Shown here piece by piece: positions 1 to 7,400 of a DNA stretch of 25,594 nucleotides. The stretch's first letter is position 1. Each line of letters opens with the position of its first letter. Origin of the DNA: an uncultured Treponema sp. (lineage in GTDB: Bacteria > Spirochaetota > Spirochaetia > Treponematales > Treponemataceae); assembly GCA_947167745.1 (NCBI GenBank), contig CAMVJE010000018.1, forward strand, positions 1-25,594, written 5' to 3'. The position numbers and the translations under genes are program-made. A model generated the notes under the pieces. That model was not told where the DNA came from. It did not search any database and worked only from the letters and a program-made list of their open reading frames with translations.

Positions 1-45
1 TCCGGCGTGACAGGCCAGCGCGATAACCAGCTTCGCTACGCCCCC
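1..45 (-). tRNA. tRNA-Asp (anticodon GTC), 5' part only
   Basis: Read on the minus strand from position 45, the sequence folds as the first 45 nt of a tRNA. The acceptor 5' strand is GGGGGCG (45-39), followed by TA. The D arm is GCGA/TCGC around a loop containing GG. The anticodon stem is CTGGC/GCCGG around the loop CTGTCAC, with anticodon GTC at 11-9. The variable region, T arm and 3' end lie beyond the window edge, so the acceptor pairing cannot be tested. A promoter sits 14 nt upstream. Confidence 0.93.
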
Positions 46-59
46 ATTTGATGTTATGA

Positions 60-89
60 ACTATAACAAATTATCAGAAAGTTTGTCAA
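60..89 (-). promoter_or_regulatory. sigma70-type promoter of the tRNA-Asp gene
   Basis: On the minus strand there is a perfect -35 box TTGACA (89-84), an 18-nt spacer and a -10 box TATAGT (65-60). The -10 box ends 14 nt before the first tRNA base. It lies between the LysM gene and the tRNA, so the tRNA is probably transcribed on its own as well as by any read-through. Confidence 0.75.
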
Positions 90-99
90 TACTGATAAC
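70..99. repeat. 8-bp inverted repeat bracketing the tRNA -35 box
   Basis: The arms ATTATCAG (70-77) and CTGATAAC (92-99) pair over 7 Watson-Crick bases plus one G-T. The 14-nt spacer holds the TTGACA box. It could be an operator for the tRNA promoter or a weak U-poor hairpin ending the upstream LysM transcript; the sequence does not decide between these. Confidence 0.4.
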
Positions 100-123
100 A
101 TGGCAAAAATCAAAAAACTTATT

Positions 124-1092
124 TTATCCTCTTGGAGCTTTTGCAGGATCGATAGGCTGTCCATTTTGGAATACCATAAGTGAAATTTGAGATTTTCCTG
201 TATAAGTATCTATTCCGGCTTTTCCGATTTCAGAACTGTAATTGATATAATCACCTTTAGACACATCAATTGAACCGAGTCCGGTATAGGCATAAATATG
301 CCCCGTCTTGCTTTGAATGAAAACTACATTTCCAAATCCCCGATATGAACCGGAAAACATCACTGTACCTGCGCGGATGGCCTTCACTTCTTCATTTTTC
401 TTGGCAGCCATACTTACCCCGCCAACCTTACCATTAATATAGACAATGTTTTCAGTTTTTACAGGCCATACTAACGAAGAATCAGCTTTTTTACCAGAAT
501 AAGAGCGCGGATTTTCCAAATCAGGAACTTTTGATTCAGTTTTCTTAACTTCTTCAGCTTTTTTCCCTGTTTCTGTAACATTTTTTGCCGTAGATACGGC
601 ATTTTTAGCCCCCGTTTTTTCTCCGGGAACCTTTATTTTCTGTCCAACTTGAAGGGAAGCTTCGGAAGTAACCCCATTTAATTTCTGCAAATCAGCAACC
701 GTAATCCCGTATTTTTTTGAAATACCAAACCAAGTTTCACCTTTTTGAACAGTGTAAGTTCCGTTTGAAGAAGCTGCTATTTTTGCACCCTGGGCCGGAT
801 TTGAAACTGGGGTAGCAGAAAGCGGATTTGTACCGGCTGCAGTGTTTGAAGTTGTCGAAACTGCTTCTGCGCCAGTTTTTCCGTCCGGAATCTTGATTTT
901 CTGACCAACTTTTATCCCGTTATCAGACAAACCATTTGCCGCCTGAACATCCGAAACAGACACTCCGTATTTTTTGCTTATTGAATATAAAGTCTCGCCC
1001 TTCTGAACTTCGTGAATAGTATCAGAATACAAGTGAGAAACAGCCGAAAAAATCAAAATTGAAAAAACGACTTTAAAAACCGAACATTTCAT
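124..1092 (-). CDS. Exported LysM protein with degenerate M23 (LytM-like) domain
   Basis: 322 aa. Residues 1-24 form a signal peptide (short basic start, hydrophobic core, cleavage likely near LYS-D). Two LysM peptidoglycan-binding repeats follow, at about 27-70 and 113-157; both contain the hallmark VQKGET followed by ISKKYG. A low-complexity Ala/Thr/Lys linker leads to a C-terminal M23-type beta fold (about 208-318). In active M23 enzymes zinc is held by HxxxD and HxH. Here the first site reads NGKVGGVS, the YAHL position reads YAYTGL, and the HLHF position reads ISLM, so the metal ligands are absent. This is seen directly. By analogy with EnvC and NlpD it may activate an amidase rather than cut peptidoglycan (inference). 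It lies 67 bp after the HD gene, probably as the last gene of the long operon. The Shine-Dalgarno sequence is weak, but the signal peptide fixes the start. Confidence 0.88.
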   Translation of the reverse strand: MKCSVFKVVFSILIFSAVSHLYSDTIHEVQKGETLYSISKKYGVSVSDVQAANGLSDNGIKVGQKIKIPDGKTGAEAVSTTSNTAAGTNPLSATPVSNPAQGAKIAASSNGTYTVQKGETWFGISKKYGITVADLQKLNGVTSEASLQVGQKIKVPGEKTGAKNAVSTAKNVTETGKKAEEVKKTESKVPDLENPRSYSGKKADSSLVWPVKTENIVYINGKVGGVSMAAKKNEEVKAIRAGTVMFSGSYRGFGNVVFIQSKTGHIYAYTGLGSIDVSKGDYINYSSEIGKAGIDTYTGKSQISLMVFQNGQPIDPAKAPRG

Positions 1093-1159
1093 ATCTTAGA
1101 AATTTTCGGCAAAAGTAACTGAAAAAATTAACAGTTTTACGCATTCAGAATTCAACTTT

Positions 1160-2392
1160 CTAGTCTTCCATGATTGACCAGAAGAGCTGCATTGCATCAA
1201 TTCCATTGATTTTTGTGCCTGAAAGATAGCTTTTCAGAATATTATCCCGTCCACTTGTAAGCTGCTTACTGGTAATTCCGTATTTAATAGATGAATCAGC
1301 CTCGATGAAGGCACTTAAATGGTCTGCCAGACGCACAAGCTTTCCATCAACTGGAGAATATACATCAGAATTGTAATTATCACGCAACTCTTCCCATGTA
1401 ACAGGCTGAGCTGTTTTTTGTCCGTCAAGTTCAGTGACAAGAATACGATTCTGAAATTCATCATTAGTGAAATATAGAATTTCATCAACATAAGACTCAT
1501 CCATTAGCGGAACAAGTTCTGCATGAACTATCTCATCTTCAATCTGCTTTACGATACCTGGGAGTTCATTTGTAGCCTGTTTGACCGGGGAAATAATATC
1601 TCGAGTAACACTCTCCGGCAAATCATGAAAAAGGGCACTGAAAAAATTATTAAACAGTCTTTTTGGACAAGGATTTTCACCCGTCGACCGCATAAGGAGA
1701 AGGGTTACGGCAGCAACAAAAAAACAATGGCCTAGAACACTTGTTTCCGGAACGCGGGGCGTCTGATTCCATCTGGTCTGAAAACGAAGCTGTTCAATTT
1801 TCATAATAAACTGAAAAGGCTGCTCACGATTCAGGAGCATCTTCACACCTTTTAAATCTGCAAAGCGCACAAGGTTATCTCTTAATTCTTTATGGATTCC
1901 CTCTACCCTTTCCTTTTCGTTGACAGGGGCTATCATTTCAAGTTCCCGTAAGGTAGAAAAACGATGCGCCGCCTCAAGAACCCGCTCGGATAAATTCGCT
2001 TCTTTTTCACTAAAATCTGAATCATAATCCAGATAATGCCTGAATCTAGCGAGAAGTTCCTCGTCCCGGATAATTGAACTGTATTTATTGTAAATCCACT
2101 CGTTAATTTTATTATATTCAGCCGGATATTTTCGGCGAATCATCATTTGTACGGGTGATTTTATATCACTAAGGGTAATTTTTCGAAGCAGGTCAAATAG
2201 AGAAGCGTATATCATCCATTCCCAGTCAATTTTTTTCCCCTGGGATTCTTCGTATTTTCCGATTATGTATGCCGCAACCATTTTTTCGGCAGCTTTATCC
2301 ATTTCGACCAGAGCAAAAGGACGAACCAAATCATTCCACCGCTGAATGGAAAATCCTTCAAATATTTTGAGAATCAGTTTTTTGTTCAACAT
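1160..2392 (-). CDS. HD-domain hydrolase, YfbR-like (nucleotidase type)
   Basis: 410 aa. The C-terminal half (about 200-380) carries the HD phosphohydrolase pattern: R207-W208, then H222, H256-D257 with E260 close behind, and D357. The RW motif about 14 residues before the first His is typical of YfbR-type 5'-deoxynucleotidases (HD_3-like). The N-terminal 200 residues are mostly helical and not recognised; E. coli YfbR is only about 200 aa, so this protein carries a large extra domain. Substrate is unknown; a (deoxy)nucleotide monophosphate is the natural guess. Its ATG directly follows the TAA of the upstream gene with no spacer, and its likely ribosome site (GGAAGAG) lies inside that gene. 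Translational coupling is therefore likely. Confidence 0.8.
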   Translation of the reverse strand: MLNKKLILKIFEGFSIQRWNDLVRPFALVEMDKAAEKMVAAYIIGKYEESQGKKIDWEWMIYASLFDLLRKITLSDIKSPVQMMIRRKYPAEYNKINEWIYNKYSSIIRDEELLARFRHYLDYDSDFSEKEANLSERVLEAAHRFSTLRELEMIAPVNEKERVEGIHKELRDNLVRFADLKGVKMLLNREQPFQFIMKIEQLRFQTRWNQTPRVPETSVLGHCFFVAAVTLLLMRSTGENPCPKRLFNNFFSALFHDLPESVTRDIISPVKQATNELPGIVKQIEDEIVHAELVPLMDESYVDEILYFTNDEFQNRILVTELDGQKTAQPVTWEELRDNYNSDVYSPVDGKLVRLADHLSAFIEADSSIKYGITSKQLTSGRDNILKSYLSGTKINGIDAMQLFWSIMED

Positions 2393-3196
2393 TTAGTTAG
2401 CTCTTCCTGCTTTTTGATCAGCCTCAACTTTTTGCTTCCAGACTCCAGCCTTTTTCTTGATTTCTTCCGCTTCTTCTGCCTCGCCAAGCGCAATTGCAAT
2501 CCGGCGGCAGGCAGAGAGATACTGAATTGCAAGACGCATGTCATCAATTCGGTGAGTAGAAAGTTCATAACGGTCACGATAAGCTGTTGCAGACTGGTCA
2601 TTCAGTTTGCGTATAAGTCGGATATAAAGAACTGAATTATCGTAATCAGGAGCATTCGGATCAAAATAATCCTTTGCAGCTTTTTTTAGATCAAGAAGAT
2701 TTTTTGCAACTGTCGCAAAACGACCTTGAACCTCAACAAAAGACCACTTCCATTTTGTGTTATCGCCGAAGGCATCTATAAGCAAGGCAATGGCAAGCCC
2801 AAGTTTTCGGACAAGATAAAAGCGTTTTTCTAAAGGAGCCTCACTGATTGAAGCCAGTCTGTCTTCCATATCTGACTGGAGTGCATCAACTGTGTTAGAA
2901 ACTATTTCTTCAAGATAGATAATTGCCTTATAAATCATTTTTCGCGCATCATTAAGGGCATCGTTATCTTTTGTATTTACAAGTTCTACAGTGATATTAT
3001 TTATATTAATATAGTAGGTTGCACAACCAATCATCTCATCGCAGAGATTTAAACGCTTGTAGGCAGAATTTGTAGGATCCCGCTCAATTGAAACCAAAAC
3101 CTGCTTTTCTGCCTCAAGTGCTGCATTTATCATTTTTCTGTACGGCTCGCATTTTGATTCACACAGTTCTCTGTTTTCAGTAAGGACTCTTGACAT
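2393..3196 (-). CDS. Conserved-looking helical protein of unknown function
   Basis: 267 aa from the preferred start. I do not recognise the family. The protein is predicted to be almost wholly alpha-helical, with no signal peptide or membrane segment, and is charged with a Lys/Glu-rich, coiled-coil-like tail (about 235-265). Two in-frame ATGs exist, at 3202 and 3196. The strong GGAGG (3210-3206) lies only 3 nt from the first and 9 nt from the second, so 3196 is preferred. The ATG at 3202 overlaps the recN stop as ATGA. It is tightly packed between recN and the HD hydrolase. That coupling suggests a role with the HD protein or in DNA or nucleotide metabolism, but nothing in the sequence shows one. 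Confidence 0.75.
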   Translation of the reverse strand: MSRVLTENRELCESKCEPYRKMINAALEAEKQVLVSIERDPTNSAYKRLNLCDEMIGCATYYININNITVELVNTKDNDALNDARKMIYKAIIYLEEIVSNTVDALQSDMEDRLASISEAPLEKRFYLVRKLGLAIALLIDAFGDNTKWKWSFVEVQGRFATVAKNLLDLKKAAKDYFDPNAPDYDNSVLYIRLIRKLNDQSATAYRDRYELSTHRIDDMRLAIQYLSACRRIAIALGEAEEAEEIKKKAGVWKQKVEADQKAGRAN

Positions 3197-3198
3197 TA

Positions 3199-4956
3199 TC
3201 ATACCCCTCCAAACTTAGATAACATCGACCTGGCGTGTTCCAATGATTCGGCACTCGCCGTGTCTCCAGAAAGCATACGGGCAATCTCAGAAACCCGCTC
3301 TTCGCCGGAAATTTCACGGACATGAGTTTGGGTCATGCCGTCTGAGACCGCTTTTTCAATCTTAATTTGATTATCGGCATAAACGGCGATGCTTGCAAGA
3401 TGGGTAATACACAAAACCTGCCGATTTTTTGCGAGTTTTTTGAGGTGACTTCCGATTGAAACAGCAACTTCACCTCCAATTCCCGTGTCAATTTCATCAA
3501 AAATCATGGTTCCCACAGTGGATTCGCCCGTTACATCAGATTGACAGAGAATCGTTTTAAGGGAAAGCATGACACGACTCAACTCACCGCCAGAGGCAAT
3601 TTTTGCAAGTGGCTGTAAGGGCTGACCGGGATTTGCGCTGATAAGGAACTCAATATCATCGATTCCGTATGGGCCACATTTTTGGGTAACATCCGTCCCC
3701 TGTTTTTCGGCCACCAGAACGGAAAAGCGTGTGCCATTCATACCGAGAGCTGAAAGCACTGTGACAACAGCATCTGACATTTTCTGGGCGGCAGCTTTTC
3801 GCGCTTCAGAAATCTTTTTTGCTTCGATATAGACTTTTTTGCCCAGTTCTGTAATTTCTTTTTCAAGGGCATCTTTTTTGTTGGAAGAGCCGTCTAACTC
3901 TTCAAGGCGACTCTGGGCTTTTTCGCAATATGAAATAACTTCTGCAATGGGAGCCGAAACAGAGGAAGCGTATTTCTTTTTGAGATTGTAGATAAGGGTC
4001 TGCCGCTCCTGAACTTCTGCCAGGCGGGCGGGATCAAAAACAAGCCCCTGCTCGTAGGATTTGTATTCGTCAGCAATGTCGGAAAGCTCATAAAAGGCAC
4101 TGTCCAGGCGTTCTGAAAGTTTTTGAAGTGACTTATCTGATGAAGCCGCGCTGTCTGCAATGACACGGAGTTTTTTGAGCATTGAGACCACGGCCTCGCC
4201 CTCTCCGCCTGAAAGAGCGGAATTAAGCTGCTCTACATCGGAAAAAAGTTTTTCAAAAGAGGAAAGTTTTTTTTCTTCTTCATCAAGTGCAAGATCTTCC
4301 CCTGGCTTTAATTTAGCCTCACTTATTTCTTTAACCGCAAAGGTGAGAAAATCGATTTTCTGCGCACGGTCACGATCATCAGAATTAAGTTCGTCAAGGT
4401 ATTTTCTTTTGGCAACCAATTCTGAATAAAGGGAAGTGAAGTCTGAAACACGCTCTGTAAGTCCTGCATAAGAATCAAGAAATTTACGATGTTCGCTCGC
4501 TTTCATGAGAGACTGATGCTCATGCTGGCCATGGATATCAATTAAAAAAGAACTGAATTCAGCTAAATCTGCACGAGTGACAGGAGTGCTTCCAATCCAG
4601 GCTCCTGACTTACCATTTTCACGAATCACCCGACGCAAAAGCACACGGTTATCCTCGGCTTCAATACCATGAAGGGAAAGCCATTCAAAAGCATTGGCAG
4701 GTTCATCTTCTGGAGAAAGTTCCCTCACTGTCTGCGGAGTTTTTCCTAAGAAAAATGTTCCTGAAACGACTGATTCATGTGCACCTGTGCGGATTTGCTC
4801 AACACCAACCTTGCCACCGAGAAGAAAAGAAAGTGCACCGATTAAAAGAGATTTACCGGCACCAGTTTCGCCAGAAAGAACAGTAAAACCCTGGCCAAAT
4901 TCAAGGGAGGCCTGATCAATAAGGGCAAAATCTTTGATTGAAATATCCTCAAGCAT
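3199..4956 (-). CDS. recN: DNA repair ATPase RecN
   Basis: 585 aa, normal length for RecN, an SMC-like ATPase acting in the cytoplasm at double-strand breaks. Walker A GETGAGKS lies at 29-36. A DIHGQHEHQ motif follows in the first head segment. A long Lys/Glu-rich coiled-coil middle (about 160-400) comes next, with the ABC signature SGGE at 455-458 and Walker B ending in D487-E488 within FDEIDTGIGG. The N-terminal MLEDISIKDFALID is the typical RecN opening. Its start overlaps the end of nadK by 8 nt, and its stop overlaps the next reading frame. It is therefore an internal gene of the minus-strand operon. Confidence 0.97.
   Translation of the reverse strand: MLEDISIKDFALIDQASLEFGQGFTVLSGETGAGKSLLIGALSFLLGGKVGVEQIRTGAHESVVSGTFFLGKTPQTVRELSPEDEPANAFEWLSLHGIEAEDNRVLLRRVIRENGKSGAWIGSTPVTRADLAEFSSFLIDIHGQHEHQSLMKASEHRKFLDSYAGLTERVSDFTSLYSELVAKRKYLDELNSDDRDRAQKIDFLTFAVKEISEAKLKPGEDLALDEEEKKLSSFEKLFSDVEQLNSALSGGEGEAVVSMLKKLRVIADSAASSDKSLQKLSERLDSAFYELSDIADEYKSYEQGLVFDPARLAEVQERQTLIYNLKKKYASSVSAPIAEVISYCEKAQSRLEELDGSSNKKDALEKEITELGKKVYIEAKKISEARKAAAQKMSDAVVTVLSALGMNGTRFSVLVAEKQGTDVTQKCGPYGIDDIEFLISANPGQPLQPLAKIASGGELSRVMLSLKTILCQSDVTGESTVGTMIFDEIDTGIGGEVAVSIGSHLKKLAKNRQVLCITHLASIAVYADNQIKIEKAVSDGMTQTHVREISGEERVSEIARMLSGDTASAESLEHARSMLSKFGGV
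3206..3210 (-). promoter_or_regulatory. Ribosome binding site deciding the start of the 267-aa gene
   Basis: GGAGG followed by GGT on the minus strand, placed inside the last codons of recN. The spacing is 3 nt to the ATG at 3202 and 9 nt to the ATG at 3196, which favours the second. Confidence 0.6.
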
Positions 4957-5800
4957 GCTGCGGACCTCCTGACCAGTTTAATTTTGAACGAAGGGCGTTG
5001 TAGAATTTTTCTTTGGTGCAACCAATTAATTTGGCTTTATCATCGATTTGATTGATTCTGATGACATCCCCTACATGTAAATCCACAGGAATCTGTCCAT
5101 CAACACTTATAACCACATCTGAAATACGCGAAGGAAGAATCTCAATTTCAAGTGAACCGTCAGGACTTAAAACCAGAGGGCGGCTTGAAAGAGAAAAAGC
5201 ATTCATGAGGGTTAAAACCATAGCGTCCAGTCCGGGATCAATAATTGGACCGCCCGCACTGGCAGAATAAGCCGTAGAACCTGTTGCAGTCGAAATGATA
5301 ATTCCGTCGGCCTTTATTTCTCCAAGAGGGACTTTATCGTAAAGAACATTGAAAGAAATTGTATGAGCAGCTGTTTTTCCACATACAACAATGTCGTTCA
5401 AACCTGTGGCCGTTAATCTTCTCTGACCTCCGCGGACAAGATCTGCCCTGAGCATACTCCGCTCATCAATAACAGAATTACCAGCAAGAAAATCATCTAA
5501 TTCCTTTTTCCATTCACCCCGTTGAACACTGGCAATAAAGCCAAATGAACCGAAATTTACCGGAAAAATTGGAATTCCCATAGGTGCACAACCACGGGCC
5601 GCAAACAGAACCGTGCCGTCACCACCCATCGTTATTACAAAATCATAACCATAAAAAGGATATTGCTCTGAAAAACCGTTAAAGACAAAAATATCAGCCT
5701 GAATTCCAAGCTTTTTAAGATATGCCTGAATTTCAGCACCAAGTGCCTTTGATTCCTCTTTAAAACTGTTTACAACGATGAGCGACTTTTTTACTTTCAT
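4949..5800 (-). CDS. nadK: NAD kinase
   Basis: 283 aa. It phosphorylates NAD+ to NADP+ in the cytoplasm. The catalytic GGDGT motif is at 59-63 within ITMGGDGTVLFAA. The ND pair at 135-136 (GLNDIVV) and the glycine-rich TATGSTAYS at 171-179 are all intact and in family order. The first residues form the usual Rossmann-like strand MKVKKSLIVVNS. It sits 6 bp after the DegT-like gene and overlaps recN by 8 nt; nadK next to recN is a common bacterial pairing. The upstream Shine-Dalgarno sequence is poor, so translation may depend on coupling to the preceding gene. Confidence 0.96.
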   Translation of the reverse strand: MKVKKSLIVVNSFKEESKALGAEIQAYLKKLGIQADIFVFNGFSEQYPFYGYDFVITMGGDGTVLFAARGCAPMGIPIFPVNFGSFGFIASVQRGEWKKELDDFLAGNSVIDERSMLRADLVRGGQRRLTATGLNDIVVCGKTAAHTISFNVLYDKVPLGEIKADGIIISTATGSTAYSASAGGPIIDPGLDAMVLTLMNAFSLSSRPLVLSPDGSLEIEILPSRISDVVISVDGQIPVDLHVGDVIRINQIDDKAKLIGCTKEKFYNALRSKLNWSGGPQHA

Positions 5801-5806
5801 AAAATT

Positions 5807-6877
5807 TTACGGCAAGGTCCCCAAAACTTTTGCGATTTTTGTTGCTGATTCCGACCCCAAACGAGGATATAAAGGAAAAAGCACCGTACGGAGGAAAAGC
5901 GACTTCGCATGAATATAATTTGACTGCTCTTCTTCAGCAAGAATTGCAATCACTGACTTTTCGTAAGCCGGACGAATTTCAATTTCTTTTCGGCTGGCAT
6001 ACTGTTTTACATCCTTAAAACTTCCGGCAAGAATAACAGGGAAAGACCATATTGTGGAGCCGGCTTCAGGACTGCGCAAAAATGTTTTATTTTTTCCGCT
6101 CATAAGAGACTTCTGAAAAATTGCAAAAAGGGCTTTGCGAGCCTGTTCGTTTCTAGAGAATTCCTTCATTTGGATAAAAGCTAGAGCACTGTTCATATCT
6201 GAAAGAATATCAGTTTCAGGAGCTTCGTCTGTATGCTTTTTAAGGACAATCCATTCACGACGCTTGGGAGCCATAAGAATTGCCCCGCCACCAGCTGTGA
6301 TTGTATCGTTTGCTTCGAGTCCGAGAATAGTGTACAAGCCCATCATGCCGGCTTTTTGGTCTGCAAGTTCTGCTTTTTGACTAGTCTCATCGTCTGCAGG
6401 AGAAAAAGTATATGCCGAGCCTACAGAGTGAGAAATATCTTCGACAACAGGAATGCCGAAAGCTAAAATCTCATCGATTTTTGGAAGAATCCCCATAGTT
6501 TCGTGAAGGAGAAGTATTCTGCCGCCTCTTTTTATTCCATCCTCTACCGCCTCAGGCGAAATCAAGCCATCTTCTTCATTTACATCCAAAACAATAGGGG
6601 TGTAGCCTGAATTTTTAACTGCAGTGTAATGCCATGACGGTGCAAGGGCTGAAATCATAACAGGAGATTCAGCCTGCAAATCCAATGCCTTTAAAACATA
6701 AGAAAAAGCTATTGCCGGGCTTCTGAATGCAACAGCACCGTCACAACCAGTAAATTCTTTTACTGTCTGTATAAGTTTTGCGTTTAACTCACCTGGGCCA
6801 AGTTTTTCATCGACCATACAGGTAAGTACCGCATCCATTTCTTTTCTGCGAATTGTAGAACTGAATGTCTGAATCAT
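5807..6877 (-). CDS. DegT/DnrJ/EryC1/StrS-fold protein lacking the PLP lysine
   Basis: 356 aa, close to the family length (about 370). The fold signature is visible: an N-terminal substrate segment, a VVEDISHSVGSAY stretch (E146, D147) matching the EDxAH motif whose Asp contacts the pyridine nitrogen, and TITAGGGA (192-199) matching the glycine-rich stretch after the cofactor lysine. The residue expected to be the Schiff-base lysine, two before the Ile of that stretch, is D191, and no lysine lies between K175 and K205. Classical sugar aminotransferase chemistry is therefore unlikely. Some family dehydratases use His there, but here it is Asp. T. pallidum has a gene labelled spsC in this position (from memory). 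Its ATG overlaps the cheW stop as TAATG. Confidence 0.8.
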   Translation of the reverse strand: MIQTFSSTIRRKEMDAVLTCMVDEKLGPGELNAKLIQTVKEFTGCDGAVAFRSPAIAFSYVLKALDLQAESPVMISALAPSWHYTAVKNSGYTPIVLDVNEEDGLISPEAVEDGIKRGGRILLLHETMGILPKIDEILAFGIPVVEDISHSVGSAYTFSPADDETSQKAELADQKAGMMGLYTILGLEANDTITAGGGAILMAPKRREWIVLKKHTDEAPETDILSDMNSALAFIQMKEFSRNEQARKALFAIFQKSLMSGKNKTFLRSPEAGSTIWSFPVILAGSFKDVKQYASRKEIEIRPAYEKSVIAILAEEEQSNYIHAKSLFLRTVLFPLYPRLGSESATKIAKVLGTLP

Positions 6878-7371
6878 TATTCTTCGTTGCTACCTTCGCC
6901 AGGATCAAGAATTTTCTGAAGTTCCTTTGCGTTAAATAAGCGCCGCATATCCAGCATAATGAGATATTTGTCGTCCTGACGAATAACTCCGTGAATATAT
7001 TCTGTACCGATACCGCTAATCATCTGAGGAGGATCTTTGATGTCAGCTGTATCGATAGCAACAACCCGCGCTACACGATCGATAATGATTCCAATACGGT
7101 TATTTTCGATGTTAAGAATAATGAAACCACCTTCAAATTCTTCGTCACCTTCCGCAACTGGAAGTTTTTGAATTTGGAAACGCTTATGGAGATTGATAAC
7201 AGGAATTATCTCACTTCGAAGATTGAAAATTCCCTCAACATAGAAGGGCGCATTAGGAATCGGGCGTACTTTCGTAACTTTTACGATTTCCTTGACATCC
7301 ATGATGTCAACACCGTAAATTTCTCCACCAAGCTGGAATGTAACTAACTGAATCTGAGTATTTTCTGCCAT
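6877..7371 (-). CDS. cheW: Chemotaxis coupling protein CheW
   Basis: 164 aa, single CheW domain of standard length. It is a cytoplasmic adaptor linking methyl-accepting receptors to the CheA kinase. The sequence matches the family throughout: VTFQLGGEIYGVDIMDVKEI at the start, then IPNAPFYVEGIFNLRSEIIPVINL, then GFIILNIENNRIGIIIDRVA, and a final LDMRRLF. A good ribosome site (GGGGGA, 4 nt upstream) precedes the ATG. No CheA, CheY or receptor gene is nearby. The gene is 29 bp after the gltD-like gene and overlaps the DegT-like gene by one base, so it is co-transcribed with metabolic and repair genes. Confidence 0.96.
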   Translation of the reverse strand: MAENTQIQLVTFQLGGEIYGVDIMDVKEIVKVTKVRPIPNAPFYVEGIFNLRSEIIPVINLHKRFQIQKLPVAEGDEEFEGGFIILNIENNRIGIIIDRVARVVAIDTADIKDPPQMISGIGTEYIHGVIRQDDKYLIMLDMRRLFNAKELQKILDPGEGSNEE

Positions 7372-7400
7372 ATATCCCCCTGACCTTTACTCCTGACTGT

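Noticed and set aside
6991..7347. 118-aa plus-strand reading frame opposite cheW
   Set aside because: It is antisense to an unmistakable CheW domain, with no ribosome site and no recognisable protein features.
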